Of a DNA stretch of 11,717 bases, positions 1-8,399 are shown piece after piece (the first letter of the stretch is position 1; the number at the start of each line of letters is the position of its first letter). The stretch spans positions 1 through 11,717 of the forward strand of contig CAMLNH010000044.1 in the NCBI GenBank assembly GCA_946481355.1, given 5' to 3'. Made by a program: the position numbers and the translations under genes. The notes under the pieces are model-generated. The model saw nothing but the letters and a program-made list of their open reading frames with translations, made no database searches and was not told where the DNA came from. The DNA comes from an uncultured Curvibacter sp. Lineage in GTDB: Bacteria; Pseudomonadota; Gammaproteobacteria; Burkholderiales; Burkholderiaceae.

Positions 1-746
<746 letters not shown>

Positions 747-759
747 GGTCATCCGCCCC

Positions 760-1761
760 ATGACCATGAGCGCGGCACCGCCTCTGCCCAACCCCCTGCT
801 GCATCCCCTGGGCCATGTGCGCGCCCGTTGGCAGCACTGGTGGCAGTCACGTCTGCCGCGCAGCGACACGCACACGCTGACCCAGCGCAATGTCTACATC
901 CTGCCCACGCGCGCAGGCTTCATGCTGGCCGCCACCTTGCTGGTGCTGCTGGTCGCGTCCATCAACTACCAGCTCAATCTGGGCTATCTGCTGACCTTCC
1001 TGCTCGGCGGCTGCGCCGTGGTCAGCATGCACATCTCGCACGGCACGCTGCGTGGTCTCACCCTGGTGCTGCACCCGGCAGAGGCGCATCACGCCGGCAC
1101 GCCCACGCGGCTGCGCATCACCCTGCACAACGCACGCAAAAGCGCACGTTACGGCATCGGCCTGCGCGTGCACACGCCGGATGAGGCCGCGCACTGGGTC
1201 TGGTGCGACGTGCCGGGCCTGGGCAGCAGTGATGTGGAACTTGTGCTGCCCGGCCTGCCGCGCGGCCGCCACGACCTCCCCACGCTCAGCGCCGAGACGC
1301 GCTTTCCGCTGGGCATCTTCCGCGTCTGGACGCTCTGGCGTCCCGCCGCCAGCGTGCTGGTCTACCCACAGGCCGAGGCCTCGCCCCCGCCGCTGCCGCC
1401 GGGCCAGCCCCACAGCAGCGGCGGTGCGGCCGCACGCCATGTGGCCAGCAGCGAGTTCGACGGTGTGCGCCCCTACCGCCGCGGCGACCCGCTCAAGAGC
1501 ATCGTCTGGAAGAAAGCCGCCAAGACCGATGAGCTCGTGAGCCGCGACAGCCTGCAGGCCCAGCATTTCCAGCTCTGGCTGGACCTCAACGAGACCTATG
1601 GCGCCACCACCGAACAGCGCCTCTCGCGCCTGTGCGCCTGGGTACTGCAGGCCGAGGCCCAGGAGCTGGACTACGGGCTGCGCCTGCGGGGCTCGGAACT
1701 GGCGCCGGCCCAGGGCGAAGCGCACAGGCGTCAATGCCTGCAAGCGCTGGCCCTCTACTAG
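760..1761 (+). CDS. DUF58 domain membrane protein, MoxR partner
   Basis: A DUF58-family protein of about 333 residues. I chose ATG 760 because a GAGG Shine-Dalgarno-like stretch (745-748) lies 11 bases upstream. ATG 766 is also possible, as is ATG 724 inside the preceding gene, which lacks a clear ribosome site. The N-terminal tail is followed by two membrane helices at about residues 52-68 and 73-92. The rest should be mostly cytoplasmic, with a beta-rich middle section. The DUF58 signature lies near residues 232-255 (EFDGVRPYRRGDPLKSIVWK, followed by KAAKTDEL). DUF58 proteins have no proven biochemical activity. They accompany MoxR ATPases and TgpA-like transglutaminases, and are proposed to form an envelope-linked complex. 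The family call is strong; the role is inferred from context. Confidence 0.93.
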   Translation: MTMSAAPPLPNPLLHPLGHVRARWQHWWQSRLPRSDTHTLTQRNVYILPTRAGFMLAATLLVLLVASINYQLNLGYLLTFLLGGCAVVSMHISHGTLRGLTLVLHPAEAHHAGTPTRLRITLHNARKSARYGIGLRVHTPDEAAHWVWCDVPGLGSSDVELVLPGLPRGRHDLPTLSAETRFPLGIFRVWTLWRPAASVLVYPQAEASPPPLPPGQPHSSGGAAARHVASSEFDGVRPYRRGDPLKSIVWKKAAKTDELVSRDSLQAQHFQLWLDLNETYGATTEQRLSRLCAWVLQAEAQELDYGLRLRGSELAPAQGEAHRRQCLQALALY

Positions 1762-1815
1762 CGCCTCCCATCTTCATGCGACGCATCCCCGGCCAGGCCC
1801 GATTAGCATCGCTTC

Positions 1816-4257
1816 ATGCATGACCAGCCCACCGCAACGCCCGCCCGGCTGCTGACCCCCTGCCTGCTCGGCGGCATCGCGGGCCTGACGCTGCAGCTGC
1901 AACAGCCCGAGCTCCGGCCGGTGGCCGCCTACGCCCTGACACTGGCGACGGCACTTGCGCTGCTGCTGATCTTGCGCCGGCTGTCACGCCCGGCGCTGCG
2001 GCAGCTGCTGGCTTTTGTGGTCGCCGCCCTGCTGGCCCACGCCAGCACCGGCCTGCGCGCCACCCACTTTCAGCAGCAGGCGCTGGCCCCGGCCCTCGAA
2101 GGCCGCGACCTCAGCGTCACAGGACGCATCAGCGCCATGCCGCAGTTCGGCGAGAACAGCACGCGCTTTCGCTTCAGCGTTGAACAGGCCACGCTGGACG
2201 GTCGCACCGTGCAGGTACCGCCACGCCTTTATCTGAGCTGGTACGGCGGCTTTCGCAACGAGGACGGTGCCGTGCTCGAACCTTTTCTGCAGGCGCCCGA
2301 ACTGCAGGCCGGCGAACGCTGGCGCTTCAACGTCCGGCTGCGCGCCCCGCACGGCGCACGCAACCCCCACGGCTTCGATTTCGAGCTCTGGCTCTGGGAG
2401 CAGGGCCTGCAGGCCACGGGCTATGTGCGCACCGGCCGCAAGGACCCGCTGCCGCAAGGCCTGGGGCCAACGGGCGAGCATCCGGTCGAACTGTCACGCC
2501 AGCAGGTGCGCGATGCGATTCAGCAGCGCGCGCCAGCCCTGCCCGAGACGGCGCAGGAGCAGGCCCGGGCACGCGCCCTGGGCGTGGTCGCGGCCCTGGT
2601 CACGGGCGACCAGCAGGCCATCGCGCGCAGCGACTGGGATGTGTTCCGCGCCACCGGTGTGGCCCACCTGATGAGCATCTCGGGCCTGCACATCACGCTG
2701 TTTGCCTGGCTGGCAGCTCTGCTGCTGCGCGGGCTCTGGCGCGCCTCACCGCGCCTGTGCCTGCTGTATCCAGCCCAGCACGCCGGTCTGCTGGGTGGCC
2801 TGGCGCTGGCTGCCGCCTATGCGCTCTTCAGCGGCTGGGGCGTGCCGGCCCAGCGCACCGTGCTCATGCTGGCCACGGCCACGCTGCTGCGTCTGACGGC
2901 GCGGCGCTGGCCCTGGCCTCAGCTCTGGCTGCTGACAGCAGCCGTGGTGCTGGCCGTCGACCCCTGGGCCCTGCTGCAGCCTGGCTTCTGGCTGAGCTTC
3001 GTGGCCGTGGGCGTGCTGTTTGCCGGCATTGGCCACGAGGCAGCGGACGCGCCACGCACCCTGCGCGCGCGGCTGCTGGGCCTGCTGCGCGAGCAGTGGC
3101 TGATCACGCTCGCCCTGGCGCCGCTGACGCTGCTGTTCTTCGGCGAAGTTTCTCTGATCGGCCTCGTGGCCAATCTGCTGGCGATTCCCTGGGTGACGCT
3201 GGGTGTGACGCCGCTGGCCTTGCTCGGCACACTCTGGGCACCGCTGTGGGATGTCGCAGCCTGGGCCGTGCAGATCCTGGGCGCGCTGCTGGCCCAGCTC
3301 GCCAGCCTGCCGCTGGCCACGCTGGCCGTGGCCCAGGCCCCGCTGTGGGCCGGGCTGGCCGCGGTGCTCGGCGGCCTGCTGCTGGTCCTGCGCCTGCCCG
3401 GGCCGGTGCGGCTGGCCGGCCTGCCCCTGCTCTTGCCGGCACTGCTGTGGCAGCCGTCCGCACCGCCCCCCGGACAGTTCGAACTGCTGGCCGCCGACGT
3501 GGGCCAGGGCAATGCCGTGCTGGTGCGCACGGCCTCGCACGCCCTGCTCTACGACACGGGGCCGCGCTATGCCAACGACAGCGACGCGGGCCAGCGCGTG
3601 CTGGTGCCGTTGCTGCGCGCCCAGGGCGTGCGATTGGACACCCTGGTGCTGAGCCATCGCGACAGCGATCACACGGGCGGGTCTGCCTCGGTGCTGGGGG
3701 CCCAGCCGCAGGCCCGCCTGCTGAGCTCGCTGGACGCGGCGCATGAGCTGCTGGTCGGGCAAGTCGCACAGCGCTGCGAGGCCGGCCAGCGCTGGACCTG
3801 GGACGGCGTGCAGTTCGAAGTGCTGCATCCCCGGTCCGAGGATTACGGGCGCGTGCGACGCAGCAACGCCCTGTCCTGTGTACTGCGTGTCAGCAATGGC
3901 GTACAGACAGCCCTGCTGGCCGGAGACATCGAGAAGGAACAGGAGGCCCGCCTGCTGGCCGACAAGGCCACGCTGCGCGCCGACTGGCTGCTGGTGCCGC
4001 ACCATGGCAGCAAGACCTCGAGCACGGCGGCCTTTCTCGACGCCGTGGCACCGCGCTGGGCCCTGGTGCAGGCCGGCTACCGCAACCGCTATGGCCACCC
4101 GGCCGCCGAAGTGCTGGCGCGTTACGCCGAACGCGAGGTGCGGTTGCTGGACTCTGCGCACTGCGGCGCGGCACGCTGGGCTTCCGTGCAGGCCGATCAG
4201 GTACGCTGCGAGCGCATCAAGCGCCGCCGCTACTGGCAGCATCGCCCGCGTGGGTAA
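1816..4257 (+). CDS. comEC: ComEC/Rec2 DNA internalisation channel
   Basis: Full-length ComEC (813 residues, usual for proteobacteria), the inner-membrane channel that carries single-stranded DNA into the cytoplasm during natural transformation. Order: N-terminal membrane helices and a DUF4131 region (to about residue 220); the competence core, with ALVTGD near 260 and the hallmark HLMSISGLHI at 284-293; a run of hydrophobic helices to about 550; and a C-terminal metallo-beta-lactamase-fold domain from about 555. In that last domain I see DVGQGN (561-566), the metal motif HRDSDH (H614, D616, D618, H619), AGD with D704, and PHHGSK with H729/H730. The nuclease-type motif is intact, so this domain may be catalytic; that is inference. 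The gene lies 54 bases after the DUF58 stop and has no obvious Shine-Dalgarno. No other competence genes are in the window, so transformability cannot be judged. Confidence 0.96.
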   Translation: MHDQPTATPARLLTPCLLGGIAGLTLQLQQPELRPVAAYALTLATALALLLILRRLSRPALRQLLAFVVAALLAHASTGLRATHFQQQALAPALEGRDLSVTGRISAMPQFGENSTRFRFSVEQATLDGRTVQVPPRLYLSWYGGFRNEDGAVLEPFLQAPELQAGERWRFNVRLRAPHGARNPHGFDFELWLWEQGLQATGYVRTGRKDPLPQGLGPTGEHPVELSRQQVRDAIQQRAPALPETAQEQARARALGVVAALVTGDQQAIARSDWDVFRATGVAHLMSISGLHITLFAWLAALLLRGLWRASPRLCLLYPAQHAGLLGGLALAAAYALFSGWGVPAQRTVLMLATATLLRLTARRWPWPQLWLLTAAVVLAVDPWALLQPGFWLSFVAVGVLFAGIGHEAADAPRTLRARLLGLLREQWLITLALAPLTLLFFGEVSLIGLVANLLAIPWVTLGVTPLALLGTLWAPLWDVAAWAVQILGALLAQLASLPLATLAVAQAPLWAGLAAVLGGLLLVLRLPGPVRLAGLPLLLPALLWQPSAPPPGQFELLAADVGQGNAVLVRTASHALLYDTGPRYANDSDAGQRVLVPLLRAQGVRLDTLVLSHRDSDHTGGSASVLGAQPQARLLSSLDAAHELLVGQVAQRCEAGQRWTWDGVQFEVLHPRSEDYGRVRRSNALSCVLRVSNGVQTALLAGDIEKEQEARLLADKATLRADWLLVPHHGSKTSSTAAFLDAVAPRWALVQAGYRNRYGHPAAEVLARYAEREVRLLDSAHCGAARWASVQADQVRCERIKRRRYWQHRPRG

Positions 4258-4304
4258 AAACCGCAGTTGCGCCGCGGCAGCGGCGCGGCGATGATTCTCC
4301 CATC
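4258..4304 (+). promoter_or_regulatory. Possible sigma70-type promoter for the HDOD gene, leaderless start
   Basis: The 47-base gap after comEC contains TTGCGC (4267-4272), then exactly 17 bases, then GATGAT (4290-4295), a weak match to a -35/-10 pair. The ATG at 4305 comes 9 bases after the -10-like hexamer and has no Shine-Dalgarno, so transcription could begin at or next to the start codon. A perfect 7-bp inverted repeat (4269-4275 and 4280-4286, 4-base loop) fills most of the spacer. It has no U-tract on the + strand, so I do not call it a terminator. Evidence is by eye only, from degenerate motifs. Confidence 0.3.
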
Positions 4305-5201
4305 ATGACGAAAGCAGCCAGGCCGGCCTCCCTGCAGATCGCCGACATCGACCGGGAGCTGGATCAGGCCCGTGCCGAAGGTCCGGTGCGCGACATCGTG
4401 ATCCCGCCCTGCCCCGAACTGCTCACCGCGCTGCAGCTGGAGATGCGCCAGCCCGATCCAGACCCGGCCGAGGTCACGCGCATTGCCGGCAGCGACGTGG
4501 CCATGGCGGCAGCCCTGCTGCGCCTGGCCAACAGCCCGCTCTACAGCCGGGCGAGGCCCGCGCACACAGTGGCCGAAGCCGTGAGCCTGCTGGGCCTGGG
4601 CCAGACGACGGCCATCCTCACGGGCTTTCTGGCACGCAGCAGCATCCCGGCCCACTCGCCGCTGCTGGAGCATTTCTGGGAGACCTCGACCCGGCGCTCG
4701 CTGGCCATGGCCTTCATCGCGCGTCAGCTCCATGGCGTGGACGCCGAGGTGGCGCAAACCTGCGGCCTTTTCATGCATGTGGGCCTGCCCATCCTGTTGC
4801 AGGGCCTGCGCGGCTACGCCGGCACCCTGGCCGAAGCCATGGCAAGACAGGACCGCAGCTTCACGGAAACGGAAAACGCCGCGCACCGCACCGACCACGC
4901 GGTGGTGGGCGCCATCGTGGCGCGCACCTGGTACCTGCCGCCGGTGATCGCCTTCGCGATCCGTCTGCACCATGACTTTCATGTGCTGCGCGTGAGCTCT
5001 ATCCCGGCCGGGGTGCGCACCCTGGTGGCGCTGGCCACGGTGGCCGAGCATCTGGTGGCGGATTTCGAGGGCGTGCAGATCCAGCGTGAATGGGCGCAAT
5101 ACGGCCCGACCTGCCTGGCCTATCTGCAGATCGGAGAATCGGAAGTGGATCTCTGGGTCGACACGCTGCACCCGGTGTTCGAATCCGTGGTGCTGGCCTG
5201 A
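4305..5201 (+). CDS. Stand-alone HDOD-domain protein
   Basis: A 298-residue protein built mainly of one HDOD domain (about residues 32-235). Typical segments are IVIPPCPELLTALQLEM near 31-47, LLRLANSPLY at 71-80, AVSLLGLGQT near 92-101, CGLFMHVGLPIL near 143-154, and the HRTDHAVVGAIVARTW stretch near 184-199. The position of the metal-binding His-Asp of true HD phosphohydrolases reads His-Val here (H148, V149), as expected for this non-catalytic family. There is no EAL, GGDEF or receiver domain attached. HDOD proteins are signalling adaptors, linked in various bacteria to motility, biofilm, stress and competence control; which applies here cannot be read from sequence. It follows comEC by 47 bases on the same strand, and its last 82 bases overlap the 3' end of the convergent mltB gene. 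Confidence 0.9.
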   Translation: MTKAARPASLQIADIDRELDQARAEGPVRDIVIPPCPELLTALQLEMRQPDPDPAEVTRIAGSDVAMAAALLRLANSPLYSRARPAHTVAEAVSLLGLGQTTAILTGFLARSSIPAHSPLLEHFWETSTRRSLAMAFIARQLHGVDAEVAQTCGLFMHVGLPILLQGLRGYAGTLAEAMARQDRSFTETENAAHRTDHAVVGAIVARTWYLPPVIAFAIRLHHDFHVLRVSSIPAGVRTLVALATVAEHLVADFEGVQIQREWAQYGPTCLAYLQIGESEVDLWVDTLHPVFESVVLA

Positions 5202-6310
5202 GTCTGCGTCCCCTGCACCGCCCGGCGCGCCTGGGCCACGGCCTCACCGAGCTCGATCACCGCGAGTGCGTAGTAGCTGCTCCAGTTGTAGCGCGTGACG
5301 GCATAGAAATTCTCGGTGCCCGCCACATAGCTGGGCGAATAGTCGCCGTTCTGCAGTTCTACCAGCGCCAGCGGCCCCTCGTGCTGCTGGCCCGCCGGGC
5401 CCAGAACCACGCCCTTGGCGGCGAACTGATCGACCCCGAAGGTGGGCTTGATGTCGGGGGCCAGCAGGGTGTCCATGTCCAGCCGCGAGTAGTCGAAGTC
5501 CACTGCGTAATGGGTGGGCATGCCCGGCTTCCAGTTGAAGGCCTTGAAGTAATGCGCAACGGAGCCGATGGCGTCGGCAGGGCTGTCGAGCAGATCGATG
5601 CGGCCGTCCCGGTCGAAGTCCACCGCATAGCGGGCCCAGCTCGAGGGCATGAACTGCGGGATGCCCATGGCGCCCGCGTAGCTGCCACGTGCCTTCAGCG
5701 GATCCAGGCCGGCCTGATGGCGGTGCTTGAGAAACTCGCCCAGCTCGCTGCGGAAGAAGGCCGCGCGCGCGGCCGCGCGCGGGTGCTCGGCCGGGAAATC
5801 CAGCGCCAGGGTCGTCAGGGTGTCGAGCACGCGGTAGCGCCCCAGATGGCGCCCGTAGAAGGTCTCGATACCGATGATGCCGACGATGATCTCCGAGGGC
5901 ACGCCGTAGGTGCGGCTGGCTTGCTGCAGCAACGCGTCGTGTGTCTGCCAGAAGACCACACCGGCCTGCACGCGCTCCGCGTCGAGAAAACGGCTGCGGT
6001 ACTGCTGCCAGTTGCGCGGCGCACTCACGGGCGGCGGCACGACCAACTTGGCCAGCTGCGGCACATGGCGCGCCTTGCCGAGGGTGCGGCGCACCCAGCG
6101 GCGGTCCAGCCCATGCTGCTGCGCAATCTCGTCGGCCAGGGCCATGGCCTCACGCCGGGCGGCATAGGCCGGGCCACTGCCCTCGATCAGTTGGGGGGTG
6201 CTGTCCTGCGCGCGCTTGGCCCGCGGCTTCTTCTGGGCGCTGGCCTGGGCCGAAGCCAGGGCACCGCAGAGCAGGGCCAGTAGCAGGAGGGTGGGAAGAC
6301 GTCGGTTCAC
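5120..6310 (-). CDS. mltB: Lytic murein transglycosylase B (MltB/Slt35 type)
   Basis: This enzyme cleaves the MurNAc-GlcNAc bond of peptidoglycan with 1,6-anhydro formation. The start is GTG 6310, immediately followed by a good Sec signal peptide (residues 1-25). The segment LALLCG has Leu before Cys, so it is not a canonical lipobox; cleavage after an Ala-X-Ala near residue 23 or 25 would give a soluble periplasmic protein. The catalytic Glu is E149 in GIIGIETFYGRHLG. GIPQFMPSSW (216-225) is also characteristic. An EF-hand-like calcium loop DFDRDGRIDLLD (231-242) matches the one known in E. coli Slt35. The start overlaps the tgpA stop by four bases (GTGA), implying translational coupling. 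The catalytic fold appears to end near residue 365; about 30 further polar residues (TQTQASTTDSN onward) are encoded antisense to the HDOD gene. Confidence 0.95.
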   Translation of the reverse strand: MNRRLPTLLLLALLCGALASAQASAQKKPRAKRAQDSTPQLIEGSGPAYAARREAMALADEIAQQHGLDRRWVRRTLGKARHVPQLAKLVVPPPVSAPRNWQQYRSRFLDAERVQAGVVFWQTHDALLQQASRTYGVPSEIIVGIIGIETFYGRHLGRYRVLDTLTTLALDFPAEHPRAAARAAFFRSELGEFLKHRHQAGLDPLKARGSYAGAMGIPQFMPSSWARYAVDFDRDGRIDLLDSPADAIGSVAHYFKAFNWKPGMPTHYAVDFDYSRLDMDTLLAPDIKPTFGVDQFAAKGVVLGPAGQQHEGPLALVELQNGDYSPSYVAGTENFYAVTRYNWSSYYALAVIELGEAVAQARRAVQGTQTQASTTDSNTGCSVSTQRSTSDSPICR

Positions 6311-8316
6311 GAGGGCCAGCTCAATTCATTCCATTCGCGTCGCAAGGCTGCCAGATCGGCCCCGGGCCTTGCCCCCGCCGGGGCGTAACGCAATATTTCG
6401 AAACGGCGCAGCCATGCCTGGATGGCCTGTACCCGATTGTCCGCGGGATCGTGCCGCGAGGCCAGCATGCGGGCCAGTTCGCGTGGCGTGGCCGCCGCAC
6501 CGGGCTGCAGGCCCTCGCCCTGCAGACGCTGGCGCACGAGGTCGAGCAGACGCAACCAGGGGTCGCGCCGGCTGCGTTCCCAGCGCGTCCAGGCTGCCCC
6601 GCCCAGGCTGGCCAGCACCAGCACGCCCAGCAGCAGGTAGCCCAAGTCTTCCCAGCTCGGCGACTCGAAGCCCAGCGCGCGCAACAGGTCGAGCTGCCGG
6701 CTCTGGGTGTAGTTGAGGATGCGCTGGTTCCAGGCGTTGTTGACGGCATCCCAGACGGCGCGCACGCTTTGCACGAAGGTGGGGCTAATCACGTTGCCCA
6801 CCGCGGTCGCCACGGCGCCGCGCGGGGCCAGCAGGCGCTGCAGCGAGCCGATGCGCCCGGGCATGACCGAGGCCGTGGGATCCACTCGCATCCAGCCCTG
6901 CCCCGCCAGCCAGACCTCGGTCCAGGCGTGGGCATCGCTCTGGCGCACCACCCAGTAACGGTCCACGCTGTTGCGCTCGCCGCCCTGGTAGCCGGTGACG
7001 ATGCGCGCCGGGATGCCGGCCGCACGCATGAGCACGGCAAAGGCCGAGGCCATGTGCTCGCAGAAGCCGGCCTTGCGGTCGAACCAGAACTCGTCCGCGG
7101 TGTGCTGGCCATACTGATCTGGCTCCAGCGTGTAGGTGTAGCCGCCGGTGCGTAACCGCTCAAGCACGCGCTCGATCAGGGCCACCGGATCGCCACCCGT
7201 CTCGCGCTGCAGATCGACCGCCCACTGCAGGGTCCGGGGGTTGTAGCCCGGGGGCAGCACCAGATAGTCGCTCAGGCCCGCCATCATGCGCTGCGGACCA
7301 TGGCGAAAGACCGTGTGCGCCTCGGCGCGGTAGCGCAGCAGATCGTTGACCGCAGCACTGGACCGCCACTGCAGCTCCTCGCTCATGCGCGGCTCGAGCT
7401 CACCGGGCAGCTCGGGCGGGTTGGCCGTGGCGTCCAGCGTGAGCAGCCAGGGCCGCCGATGCGGCTCCAGCGTCATCTCGTAGCGTACGGACGGGCCGCT
7501 GACCTGCAGGTCGGCGCGGGGCCGGTCGTTGGCCCGGAAGGTGGGCTGCAGGGGCGACCACTCGCGCCCGTCGAAGGTGGACAGCACCGGGCCGCGGAAG
7601 TAGAGCTGCCCTTGCGGCGGGGGCTCGCCCTCGAAACGCACGCGCAGCGCAATGCTGTCGTCCAGCGCCAGGCTGGTGATCTGTCCCACCTCCATGCGGC
7701 CCGACAGACCGCTGCGCCCGCTCATGGCGTCCCCCGGCGTGCCCCACAGCGGCGCCATGCGGGGAAAGAGCACGAAGAGCAGCACCATGATGGGCGCGCC
7801 CAGCAGCGTCATGCGCGTGGCCAGCCGGGCCGACTGCCAGAGTGAGGGGCGACCCGCAGGCATGTGGCTGTTGACCAGGGCGGTGAGCAGACCCATGAGG
7901 CCCAGCAGCATGGCTGCGGCTGTCAGCAGCGACTGCGAGTAGAAGAAGTTCGTCAGCATCGTGAAGAAGCCGAGGAAGAAGACCACGAAGGCGTCACGCC
8001 GCGCGCGCAGTTCCAGGGTCTTGAGCGCGAGCAGCACCACGATCAGCGTCACCCCGGCGTCACGCCCCAGCAGGGTGCGGTGCGTGGCCCAGGTGGCGCC
8101 CACCGTGAGTACCAGCGCAACCAGCAGCCACCAGCGCCCGGGCAAGGGCCGCAGGCTGAAGGCCAGCCAGCCGCGCCAGGCCAGCATGCCCGCAGCCAGC
8201 ACGCTGCACCACCAGGGCAGGTGCGCCGCATGTGGCAGCAGCACCCAGGCGATCACCGCCAGCAGGAACAGGGTGTCGCGGCTGTCACGCGGCAGTTGGG
8301 CGAAAGGGTTCTTCAT
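6307..8316 (-). CDS. tgpA: TgpA-like membrane transglutaminase (DUF3488 / transglutaminase core / DUF4129-like)
   Basis: A protein of about 669 residues from ATG 8316. The frame stays open to a TTG at 8352, but that start is less likely. The N-terminal ~200 residues hold a cluster of membrane helices (DUF3488 type). A large soluble region follows, with a transglutaminase/protease-like core: GFCEHMAS with C419, SDAHAWTEVW with H463 and RVDPTA with D479, an intact Cys-His-Asp triad. A final membrane helix (YLLLGVLVLASLGG) precedes a DUF4129-like C-terminal region. The relative TgpA of Pseudomonas aeruginosa (PA2873) is reported to be essential; its natural substrate is not known. The core is probably periplasmic. 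Usual neighbours are MoxR and DUF58 genes. Here those lie about 5 kb away on the opposite strand, and mltB follows directly. No clear Shine-Dalgarno precedes ATG 8316. Confidence 0.93.
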   Translation of the reverse strand: MKNPFAQLPRDSRDTLFLLAVIAWVLLPHAAHLPWWCSVLAAGMLAWRGWLAFSLRPLPGRWWLLVALVLTVGATWATHRTLLGRDAGVTLIVVLLALKTLELRARRDAFVVFFLGFFTMLTNFFYSQSLLTAAAMLLGLMGLLTALVNSHMPAGRPSLWQSARLATRMTLLGAPIMVLLFVLFPRMAPLWGTPGDAMSGRSGLSGRMEVGQITSLALDDSIALRVRFEGEPPPQGQLYFRGPVLSTFDGREWSPLQPTFRANDRPRADLQVSGPSVRYEMTLEPHRRPWLLTLDATANPPELPGELEPRMSEELQWRSSAAVNDLLRYRAEAHTVFRHGPQRMMAGLSDYLVLPPGYNPRTLQWAVDLQRETGGDPVALIERVLERLRTGGYTYTLEPDQYGQHTADEFWFDRKAGFCEHMASAFAVLMRAAGIPARIVTGYQGGERNSVDRYWVVRQSDAHAWTEVWLAGQGWMRVDPTASVMPGRIGSLQRLLAPRGAVATAVGNVISPTFVQSVRAVWDAVNNAWNQRILNYTQSRQLDLLRALGFESPSWEDLGYLLLGVLVLASLGGAAWTRWERSRRDPWLRLLDLVRQRLQGEGLQPGAAATPRELARMLASRHDPADNRVQAIQAWLRRFEILRYAPAGARPGADLAALRREWNELSWPS

Positions 8317-8399
8317 GGCGAGGTGCAAGGGGGCGCGGCGCGTCGACAACAATACCCGACAATCGGGCGTTCTGCAGTCCGCAACCCTACGGAGTCCCC
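8317..8399. promoter_or_regulatory. Divergent control region between tgpA and the RidA-family gene
   Basis: These 83 bases must hold the promoters of both diverging genes. Visible structure: CGACAA repeated directly at 8344-8349 and 8357-8362; a short inverted repeat CCCGA-CAA-TCGGG (8355-8367); GACAAT (8358-8363), a possible -10 for the rightward gene; and TATTGT on the - strand (8354-8349), a possible -10 for tgpA. I found no convincing -35 at proper spacing for either. GGAG at 8391-8394 is the ribosome site of the rightward gene, 5 bases before its ATG. The inverted repeat could be an operator or chance. Confidence 0.35.

Noticed and set aside
847..1743. A 298-codon open frame on the - strand opposite the DUF58 gene
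   Set aside because: No recognisable domain, lies wholly inside a well-supported gene, and has the composition typical of antisense frames in GC-rich DNA.
2746..4242. A 498-codon open frame on the - strand opposite comEC
   Set aside because: Its product is low-complexity and rich in Gln, His, Arg and Gly, with no recognisable domain. comEC on the other strand is complete with all motifs. Long antisense frames are expected where third positions are G/C-biased.
4269..4286. Hairpin after comEC considered as a terminator
   Set aside because: No U-tract follows on the + strand. On the - strand five T's lie about 10 bases beyond the stem, but no - strand gene ends there.
4230..5171. A 313-codon open frame on the - strand opposite the HDOD gene
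   Set aside because: Shadow frame: the HDOD protein on the + strand has clear family motifs, whereas this frame has none.
5090..7155. Long + strand open frames (5090-6283 and 5941-7155) opposite mltB and tgpA
   Set aside because: The - strand products have signal peptide, catalytic residues and full domain order; the + strand frames show no domain and biased composition.
8317..8352. TTG start adding 12 residues to TgpA
   Set aside because: The added residues are not hydrophobic or conserved-looking and the TTG has no ribosome site; ATG 8316 directly precedes a typical N-terminus.
8232..8399. In-frame 5' extension of the RidA-family gene
   Set aside because: It would run back over the tgpA start and has no family similarity; GGAG at 8391-8394 sets the start at 8400.
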